Assembly (NCBI GenBank): GCA_013397455.1
Contig: VYZB01000024.1
Span: forward strand, 3,666,822-3,730,821
Direction: 5' to 3'
Origin: Crotophaga sulcirostris
Taxonomy: Eukaryota; Chordata; Aves; Cuculiformes; Crotophagidae
DNA: 64,000 bases
Each line of letters starts with the position of its first letter. Within the stretch, counting starts at the first letter, position 1. The position numbers and the translations under genes were made by a program. Positions 25,747 to 64,000 of this stretch are shown here, one piece after another. Under the pieces are notes generated by a model. That model worked only from the letters and a program-made list of their open reading frames with translations, did no database searches and was not told the origin of the DNA.

Positions 25747-28700
25747 TTGTGAAATATGACCAAAGTCCCTCTTTTTTTTTTTTTTTTTATTTTTCTCCCT
25801 CTTTTTTGAGGCGCAAAGTACACAGCGAGAACACGGAAAAGTTCCAGATTTCTACAGAAATGACTGGATTTGATTATACAGAGCAACAACATGAAAGGAC
25901 CATTCCTTGCAGTTGAAGCAGATGGAAGAGCACCCAACAAGGGGCATTTACTCCCCTTCTGTGGGTTGTTACTCCCATGTGGTGAAGTTTCTGATCAGTC
26001 TTGTTCCTGCCCTTCCAGGAATCCCCAAGTTTCTGTTTTGATTGATTAATTTACCTGCTGGTAACCAAATAGCTCCACCTTACTGGCTTTCCAAAAAAGC
26101 CCGTGTGCTAAGATGTTCCTCAGAATCTGCCCCACAAGGAAATAAATACAAAATTACCATTTATTTGCAGCAAAGAGAAAGCATCTTCTCCAGGTTCCTT
26201 TGCCCACAAACATCCAGAGAGCAGAAGGAAGAGCATGAAGAGTGCACCCCATGCTCTAGCATTGCCAGGATGCTGCCATGCTTGCTCCAGGCATGCAATG
26301 AGTTAGAAAACAGTCTGGCTCTACTTCAGGGCCATTGAAAGTGAGCTTTCTGTGAAAGACAAAAAGCATGTGTCCAGACTGAGCTGGAGAGCGCATCACA
26401 TCCAGAAGGGTAAGAAAGAACAACCCCAACCAGGGATGAAGGAGGCAAGTGGCACGTGAAGATAAGCAATGTAGGCTAAGAAGGGAAAGGCTTGAGGTTT
26501 AGGGTGGAGGGAAGGACTGTGAGGTGGATGTGGAAGAAGCAATTGCCCTCTGCTTGACGAAGGGAAGACCAGAGTTCCCCTTTGTTTCAGTGCCAAAGAT
26601 CAAAGCCACACCAACACAAGTGAGAGGCAGAGGAATGGCACGGCGGTGGGAGCTGAAGGCATGAGCTGAGAGGGGAAGCAGGGTTACTTCACTGTTGTGA
26701 TGTGTACTCTGTTCAAGAGACCCCATGGTAACAGAGGAAGATGATCATGGCCAGGGCACGCTGAAAAAGCATGTGCACAGCTTTGGCCAACCTGGAATCT
26801 CACCAGGACACACAAAAACCAAGCGTTGGGCTTGAATGCCAGGCCTATCATGTACGTAACAGCACTTGGAGCAAGTGGATGTTTCAAAGGTGAAAATGGA
26901 ATGGGCTACCTCCCAAGTCTGAGAGCACCACAGACATCTCCATGGAAAGACCGTCAGAGCAAGTGTTTGCTGCTTGAGATTAAGCTCAGCAGAGTTGCTT
27001 GTTACTTCAAAGAGTGAAGGCATGTGGGACAAATGGTGCTGGGTCTCAATGATTCAAGAGCTGCAGCATTTTCCACAGTGTACTCAGCAGTGCCTTACAT
27101 CTTCCAAGATGAAAGGTACTTCCTCCTGACTCTCAAAACCAAAGCCCCAGGCATTTGCTACTTCTGAAAACATAACAGCCTTTACCATGTCCTGGAACAT
27201 CATGAGCCCTTACTGCAAATGAAAGCCTTCATCTTTAGAGCTATGGAAACAACTGGGGATAGGTTCCTTCACACAAGTCTCATGGGAAAAGCTCTCAAGA
27301 GTTTTAGCAACTCTGGATACAAAGCAAACACAGCAGAAAAATGGAAACCCCTCACAGAGCAAGATGGCACCCCATGAAGAGTGGGATGATCCCTGCTGAC
27401 CAGTGACAGACAAAGACTGCTGTCACCAGGGCAGCATCAGTCCTAATGGAATACTTGGTGCCTCTTCCAGGAGTAGCAGCCTGTCCTCAGGAAGCTTACA
27501 GGACTGGTTCTCCTTCAAGTCATAAGCAGAGCTACTTGGGCAGTAGCACCACTGTGCCTGGTATGCACTGGCTGCACAGCCTATGGTGGGAGCAAGCTCA
27601 GAGAGGCCATGCAGCCCTCTGGAATATACCTGGAACAAATCTTGCAAGCAATGGCCCTGCTTCCCAGGGTGACAAGGAATAATGCAAGGAGCAGTTAAAA
27701 TGATGAATATGCATCTTAAATGCCATTTCTGTCTGAAGAGCAACAAACACCTTGATGACATCCTGGCCTTCGGCACTGGGAGAGGCTCATCGTGCTTGCA
27801 GCCTGAGCTCTCCCCTGCCCAGAATGCAGAAAACAGAACTGCCCTACAGCACATGCCGTTAAAGAAACCACTTCATCCCGGGCTGCTTCTGTGTTATTAG
27901 CTGTGTTTGAAGCTTTCTTGAGACACTTCAAATACAAATGTCTTGATATTTCTGTTTTCTCAACCATTAAATAAATTACACGTGATCACTGTCTGTGGAC
28001 ATCATCTTCTAGCTTATGCAGAAATGGTAAACATTTCAACCTAAACCAGCAAGGTTGGATGGCTCTTGTCCATCCCTCTGCCACATGTGCGTTGGAGAGC
28101 TGAGGAGCTCAGCAGCAAGCAGTGTGACCTGCATGTACCTCACGGATCGTATGGCAGGGACATTCCCAAGCAGGCTGTCCCCTCCTAAGGAGGATGCAGA
28201 GTGGTTTGTCGGGTTTCATATTTTTAGCAGGTTCAGAAAAACCCACCCAGGTTATTTTTGAAGGCTGTGGTGTTTGCTCACAAAAGTGTCCTTACAAACT
28301 GTCAATATTAAGTCAGCTTAAACCCAACCCATTCCCTGGGGACCAGGCAGAAAAGCATCCCTCAGCTTTTGCTGGACCTAGAAACTCAAATACGGGGTAA
28401 CTGCTCCAGAGACACCCACACCCTACTCTCACACCGATAGGTAACATCACCAATATTTGATTATCTTTTTTCTGTAAGTCCTGCCAAGCGAGGTTACATT
28501 TTATCCTGTTCCTCCAACACTTTGCATAACTCACCCAGAAACCCGAAGAAGAGGACAAACATCTAAACACTGTCCTCGGGGCCTTTTGTTTGTTTGTAAG
28601 TCAATTGTGACAATTTCTTGGCCTGTAAGCTTTTCAGAGCAGGAATGCATCCTTTTGTATCCAGAGGAAGTTGACTGTGAGCACAGATCTTCCCCAAGAT

Positions 28701-28805
28701 CTCCAGGCAGAGCTGTACTGTGCTTTGAAAGTTGCATCTTAATGAAGCTGTCACTGGCTCTTCAACCCTTCTGCCCCTGCCTCCATCCTCTCCTGGCCCT
28801 GAAAA

Positions 28806-29014
28806 GAATCATAGAATGGTTTGGGTTGGAAGGGACCTTAAAGATCATCCAGTTCCAACCCCCTGCCATGGGCAGGGACACTTCCCACAAGACCAGGCTG
28901 CTCAAGGTCCCATCCAACCTGGCCTTGAACACCTCCAGGGAGGGGGCACCCACAGCTTCCCTGGGCAACCTGTGCCAGGGTCTCACCACGCTCATTGTGA
29001 AGAATTTCTTCCTA
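28806..29014 (-). mobile_element. CR1 LINE 3' fragment, antisense on + strand
   Basis: The + strand reads AATCATAGAATGGTTTGGG, GGACCTTAAAGATCATCC, CCCCTGCCATGGGCAGGG, AACCTGGCCTTGAACACC and GAAGAATTTCTTCCTA, a near-consensus avian CR1 3' end in reverse orientation, truncated after about 210 bp. It is closer to consensus than the copy at 18.8 kb, so it is probably younger. It lies in the intergenic gap. Confidence 0.96.
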
Positions 29015-30549
29015 AAGGGCAAAAGAGCTGAGTAATGCCCCAAAAGACAGTGAATGGGGAAGGGAAGGGCCACTATGGGTGGTGGTGGTGGGTGTCAGTC
29101 CAGCCTTGCTCATCTGCCTGCCAGGAAGAAGATGAAGGCTGTGGCCTTCTGAGATAGACCTGCCATAGGAGAGCTGCACCTGAGCTTTGTCTCTGGGCTG
29201 GGAGCTTTGTCCCTTCATCCCTGGAAACCAGGACAAGCCTTAGGTATACTGTGAGGCCTGGGAAAGAGGGGGCAGCAGTAGGCAGGGGAATGGGTCTGAG
29301 TTATGATTTGCTTTGTAAAACACAAGCAATGCCCTTCATCACAGGAGCCAAGAAGTTGTGCAAGTCTTACAATAACCCAGCTCTAATTTCTCCTCCGTTC
29401 CTGGCGTCGAGGCCCTGGTTGTGTCGGGCTTCGGCGTTGGGCAGCAGCAGACAGACGTGCTCTGGCTGGTGGAGCCTGGGTGTCCCTCTCCAGGCTGTGC
29501 CGGGAGGGAGCAGCTGCTGGCTGAAACATGCACATGGTCAGGCGCTTCCTCTCCTGGGCGAGGGGAAACGCGCAGCTCAGTACTCAGACATCTTCCTGAG
29601 CTGCTCACTTTCCACAGAAACTCTTGACAAGGTCTGTCAGGCAAAACTGAGGGATGAAGTGTAAACCAAGCTCTTAAATAGCCTGAAATCTCATGTCAAG
29701 CACAGGCAGCTCCCACTGAGAAAGTTTAACTTTTATGACAAGCCTTAACCAAAACTCCTGACAGTTAATTTTGGAATAATACAAGGGGCAGCTTTTTTTT
29801 CCCCATTTCTGAAACGAAGGAACTGTCAATCTGGGGACACTCCGATGTACAGGATTGCGAGTGGCAGTCCTTGAGCACTGGTGTAGCCAGACTCCAAGAC
29901 GCAGCTGCAGGCAGAAGTCATCTTCTCCCCTCGCTTTCATGTGCATGAGTACTGCAGATGCTTCTCCTGCCAAGACTCCACGTAGCTTCAAAATGCAAAT
30001 AAGTCCTAGAGAATAATTTTCATGATGACCCAAACACAAATACAATAATAGAGTGGCTTCCATTTCAGTACTGCCCTGAGTTACAGTGCAACAATGTGGT
30101 ATTGCACACCTAACTCATCCTTCTGCAAAGATCTGCATCAATGCATCCCCTGAGTTTCCAGTCCACATTGTGAAGGCACCCACCCCTCGCCCCAAGAAGT
30201 GAAGCAAGACCAAATTAATCCTGGCCATGGAAGACATTCAACAGTATCTTCAGCTGACCAGGTAGTCAGACTGTTTGTAACACGTTAACCTTCTCCCAGA
30301 AGTAAAGGTCAAAACATCAAAGCTTACTCCTATCCTGTTTTTTCACTAAGGAAAAAATTCTTTTTTTTCAGTGACATCTACACCAATAGGTGTCTTTTCT
30401 ACGCAGGGGAATTCAGGTAATTTGTTCTCAAGCTGCAGGTGTCTTTATAACCTACATGTCCAAACATTAACTTTATCTTAACCTAACTTCATAACTGAAG
30501 CTGACCGAGAAATTGGAGGTACTATGCTATTTCCATAACAGAATAACAT

Positions 30550-31586
30550 GTGTGCATCTGTTTGAAAGGTTTATTTCTATCTTCATAAATACATAATTTT
30601 CTAAATGCTGTGCAAGGCACCAAAAAATTAAGTAAAATCTTTTCTTTTAGAGTATTTTAATCTCTTTTGACTCAATGAAGTAAATAAGAATCTGAAACCA
30701 CCTATTTGCCAATTACAAGCCAGCAGGTTAAGGCAGGTACCATTGATACAGTGCATGAATTTTCTATTGCAGTTATTTAAACAAGCAGCGTTTTACTATA
30801 GAAGTGCATATACAAACTGAATTCCAAACACCAGCAACCCAACACAGGCACCCAGTTATGAAATCTCCTTGTACATGTAGTAGAATGCCAAAGGTTCTGC
30901 CATAAAGTGCAAAGACTATGGACAATAACACTTTCTTTTGAGCATTTTGATACCAGTAACATAATACAACGGCTAAACATTTATAAATGTGGTTTCCATT
31001 ACAAAAACATGTTCCACATAAAAGCTTCATAATACAATCCAGAAACAGAACTTGTGCGTGTACATATTTAAAAAGTTGAAGCTGTACTGGCATACTTAGG
31101 TACCGGGTATATCTTTGCTGACCTCTACAGACACGCATTAAGTTTATAACCAATTTACATGTACAGTCAAAATCATTCCGCTTTGAGCACCGCGATATCC
31201 ACTGAGTTTTTTCCATTTGAGTGACGATGTGCGACATCCGCCCTGGTAATCTGCAACCGAGCATTGCCTGTAAGATGATCTGGTTCACAGCTCTCACCCA
31301 GCCCTCCCCAATAAATGGAACCTAAAATTAGTGTCTTCCCAACACAAGCACATGTCAGATGTGGACAAATACATTCATGGTCCCAAACTTAAAACAACTG
31401 GTAAGAATTTCACAGTGATCTGGTTAAGGAAGCACAAAGACAAATGATTACAGTCAAGATGAAAACTGCCTTAAAACTCAAACGAAGCTAAACTGTTATA
31501 TGATGAGAAGCTAAAGAACCAAAGTATTAACCAATTAGAAAAGTGGCTCTTTCCCAACTAATAACAAAAAACCTACAGCAACAAAC
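30550..31586 (-). other. SLC25A13: SLC25A13 3' UTR (end approximate)
   Basis: This is sequence from the TAA stop to just past the candidate AATAAA. A 174-codon open frame on the same strand (30773-31297) lies wholly inside it; its cysteine-rich translation matches no family I recognise and it starts well after the citrin stop, so I treat it as a chance frame in the UTR. Confidence 0.7.
30570..30575 (-). promoter_or_regulatory. SLC25A13: SLC25A13 polyadenylation signal candidate
   Basis: TTTATT on the + strand is AATAAA on the - strand, about 1.0 kb after the citrin stop codon. Of the hexamers I saw between 30.5 and 31.59 kb, this is the clear canonical one in the right orientation. The downstream GT-rich element is only modest, so the assignment is tentative. 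Confidence 0.65.
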
Positions 31587-61018
<29,432 letters not shown>

Positions 61019-64000
61019 CTGTAACATGGAAATAAAGAATTCAATGCATCGAGTAACTTGGTATTAACTAAACAAATCAACAAATATATGTAGAGACCAC
61101 CACCTAGAAACAGGCAATTTTTGCAGCAATTTTGTGTTATTATATTTAATGAGAGTACTTAAACATTCCATTTTGAGAACAAACTTTGAGCTACCACTTC
61201 AAGTCAGAATAACTGCATTTGTTACTTTAGCTTTTTTAAATCTCTGTTATTAGCTCACTTTACACTTAGGCACTAATACCGATTTGCCAACTATGTCCCA
61301 CATTACCATTTATTTTTGCATCTTCACACAGAAATTAAAGACTTTCTAATTAATTTTGTGAGCTACACAATGAACTCACTTCGAAAATCACAAGTGCACT
61401 ACCATTTTCTGGTAAAAACAATGGTTCTAAATGGCAGGACCCAAGGGGATAGGAATCAAAATAATGCAAAACATTCAAACATGTATGACTGCATTCTTGA
61501 GCATTTTGCCCAGCTAACTCACCACCTCTAAAACAAAGGAAGTTATGCTCTTTCTTCTCCAGTATGGAATTTCCTATTTTGTTTTGTTAGAAGTGATGCG
61601 CTACAGAACTAGAAGTGGGACTCTCTGACTGCCAGATTCACTTGCTTCAAGTGAACAGTTGATATTTTTTAAACTTTTGGACAACACAACGTAAAAAATA
61701 TGCAGAGGTCAACAATTAAGCCTGGGGTTAGAATGGTGTTGCAAGCACAAAAAAAATCAGGAGACCATTCAGAAATGGGAGTAAAGCACCCTGGCTAGAG
61801 TTCCTGGTGCAGACCCCCTCTGTCTCGGTAGCTCAGAAAGTATCTTTGGGTACTTTCTACAAAGTCTGACATTTGCACCTCTCTGTGGTTTTATTTTTGG
61901 GGAAAGAGACAACAGTTAAGCTAACTTGCCAAAAAGCATCTTACCAACAGCTAAATGTCAGAACAACAAAAAGAAAAATGTACATGCACTGGATTAGTGC
62001 CTTTGTCCATTCTGCTACCACTCATCAGCTTTACAGGTTATTATGGATGCTCCTAGTAAGGAAAATACCTTGAAGAACAGCACCATTTGGCTTGTGGTAG
62101 CAGAAGGGCCAGCCATAATTATATACTAATGCCTTTAGAATTCTGCACTTGTATTAGCATTTGTTTTTCAAATGTCAAAAATACTACTCAATTGTGTATA
62201 CACACCTAACATCTACCCAAGACAGCTATGTTGACTTATGATCATATGACTGAATATTCAAACCAATGAATACAGTAACAGTAACTTTGTATACAGCTGT
62301 TCAAAAAAAAAGATTCTGCAGAGTAAGTTAAATTTCACAATTTGAATTTCTGAATTATTTTTAGTTGCATGGAGGACTTGAAGTCAGACTTCAATAAAAA
62401 CCATCAAGACAGTCAGAACTGTATGATTAAATATTATATTTTCTGCAGCACAATGAAGAAAATACAAGGACATATAATGCATAGAATTTTTACAGTTCTA
62501 GCCTTGTACAGACCAAATTATTTTTCTAACTGCTATGATATTTACATCTTGCCACATGACATGTGTGCCTTTGTATAGACATTATGGCTAAAGAATCTGT
62601 ATCTTCAGAGATTAAAAAGATGGTCCAGTTGCTTTACAAACACAGTGCCCGATCCCAAGTCTAATCCAGTAGAAGCAGAGCAGGTCTGTAAACAGATATA
62701 TAATTCCAACAGAACCTGGAGATCATTAATTTTAAAATCATATATGCATATATTATCACACCTAAGCTACATGTGGCGTAACTTTCAAGTTATATCATAT
62801 AAAATAAATTACAGGAAAAGACATTCTAAAATATTAAAAAATAAAATTATAGAAATGTTCCAGTTGGAGATCTGTATGAACCTCAGTTTTGCAAGCTACA
62901 TAAGCAGGATAAAACAAATTCATTTTCACTAGACTGATCTGAAGGTGCCTTTTTTACCATTTTTTATTTCTCAGCTCCTAAGACTTTGCATTTGTAAAGG
63001 AAATTATAACAACTCAGGAAAAACACGTTTATCTTGGCAAAATGTATCTTTTTCCCCATCTGGTTCATTTCTTTTGCACTCTAATCTGAACAGGACTGTT
63101 CTGGCTCAGAAATTTCCATAAAATCTCACTGTAGAAGAGAAAGATTAAACAGAATAGGTAGAAGTCACCAAAAAAAACTCCACATCACCAAAAAAAAAAC
63201 CAACCCTAAAACCCAACTGAACAACCGAAATCCCAGAGCCTTTCTCCGTCTCTTCTTCATACGCGATTTTATAGAATGAAAGTGCTTTGTAAGTTTAATT
63301 ACAGATAATGTGATGCATGCCTCCTGCAAGATAGCATATAGTATTCTAAAAAAGGTAGCATTAATGTTAACACTAAATTTTACAGCCTTGCCAGATACCA
63401 GCTAGGTCTACTGTCTCCAGCAGCTTTGGTAGGTAGAGGTAGAGGGGCTCTTTGTTCTCATACCTATGTAATAAAGTCATAGGAAAGTGGTACCTATTCT
63501 ATATGTCAGACTATCAAAATTAAATTCTCTTTTCTTTATTCTTTTGATGAGAGCCCTGAAACACTGCTGGAAGATTTCTGAACATGATAAAGATGGTAAG
63601 TTACGGAAGAAAGAAAGCGCATCAAGGGACACACATGAAAATATCACTTTCCTGTTGGAGTTATCCAGACATGCTAGGAATTTTTTAGTGTTACTATGCA
63701 TTAGCAGATCAGCAATATGACATATACACAGATGGGACAGGTTTAAAAATGTTTGACAGCATCTTAAAAACGCATGCCTCTTACAACACCAGAGAATAAC
63801 TTTTTGCACATAGGCAGCCTGCTAATATAGCATACAGCAAACATTTTAACGGAATCTATTTGTATATATTCAAAACTCTTTAGCAGCAATTGGCGTGTAC
63901 CACTTAATATTTTGCACAGTAGGACTCTATGGGAACATGAAGGTATACGTGAGAGGGAGCACTGAGAGCTGCATTTGTTTGTGACATCATACAAGTTACT
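61019..64000 (-). other. SLC25A13: SLC25A13 intron 11, partial
   Basis: The sequence upstream of exon 12 on the gene strand is AT-rich intron. I looked for the reverse complement of the expected exon 11 (ending with a GLYR-type motif) and did not find it, so exon 11 should lie past base 64000. No repeat family or RNA gene was recognised; open frames such as 63477-63809 have no family signature. Confidence 0.85.

Larger units (their letters stand above)
23941..30540. other. Intergenic region between convergent genes
   Basis: About 6.6 kb separates the two gene ends. It holds a CR1 tail fragment (28806-29014), three copies of a 19-bp repeat (25690-25746), a poly-T run near 25.77 kb and a small inverted repeat at 25005-25028 (GTGGCTCC, 8-base loop, GGAGCCAC). 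From about 26.3 to 28.0 kb the sequence is less AT-rich and has many short overlapping frames on both strands, the longest 143 codons (27423-27854, - strand). A + strand AATAAA at 27970-27975 is followed by a GT-containing stretch. None of these frames has a domain or motif I recognise; a non-coding transcript or a decayed repeat is possible. Confidence 0.75.

Noticed and set aside
27423..27854. 143-codon - strand open frame
   Set aside because: No motif or family recognised and overlapped by open frames on the other strand; kept only as part of an unexplained intergenic block.
28586..29035. 149-codon + strand open frame
   Set aside because: Its second half is antisense CR1 tail sequence, which often leaves long open frames; not a gene.
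30773..31297. 174-codon open frame on the - strand, the longest in the window
   Set aside because: It lies in the 3' UTR of SLC25A13, after the in-frame citrin stop, with no recognisable domain and no support for a separate gene.
61019..64000. Possible SLC25A13 exon 11
   Set aside because: No sequence encoding the expected end of the first carrier repeat was found on the - strand in this stretch.

Overview
This is vertebrate nuclear DNA, almost certainly from a bird. It holds long AT-rich introns, a low density of interspersed repeats, and three CR1 LINE copies; two of them carry the typical avian CR1 3' end read in antisense (a block starting TCATAGAATGGTTTGGGTTGG). A 26-base run of N at 10925-10950 shows it is an assembled genome. 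I cannot name the species.

Layout: two protein-coding genes lie tail to tail. From the left edge to about 23.9 kb is the 3' end of DYNC1I1 on the + strand (cytoplasmic dynein 1 intermediate chain 1): the penultimate coding exon (5523-5648), a 17.3 kb intron, the last coding exon (22965-23075), and a 3' UTR. From about 23.9 to 30.5 kb is intergenic DNA with one CR1 fragment and a small tandem repeat. From about 30.55 kb to beyond the right edge is the 3' half of SLC25A13 on the - strand (citrin/aralar2, the mitochondrial calcium-regulated aspartate/glutamate carrier). Seven coding exons, matching human exons 18 to 12, were located with their splice sites. All junction phases agree, so the exons read as one continuous frame covering most of the C-terminal carrier domain, roughly human residues 393-675. 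Exons 1-11, with the EF-hand half and first carrier helix, lie beyond base 64000.

The two genes do unrelated jobs: retrograde motor cargo binding, and the malate-aspartate shuttle. They are neighbours in human 7q21.3 in the same order and orientation, so this is conserved synteny. In mammals the same block lies beside DLX6/DLX5, and DYNC1I1 exons 15 and 17 are reported to act as limb enhancers for DLX5/6. The introns here are therefore reasonable places to look for conserved regulatory DNA, and I flag two candidate stretches.

No bacterial-type operon, CRISPR array, rRNA, tRNA or new multi-gene system is visible. Most open reading frames outside the exons are short chance frames in introns. 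The most notable unexplained items are an orphan 110-codon frame with a downstream AATAAA inside SLC25A13 intron 15, an internally deleted CR1 copy in intron 14, an 80-bp SLC25A13 intron 16, and a possible enhancer near 0.78-0.98 kb. Statements about human sequence and exon numbers come from memory, not from an alignment.
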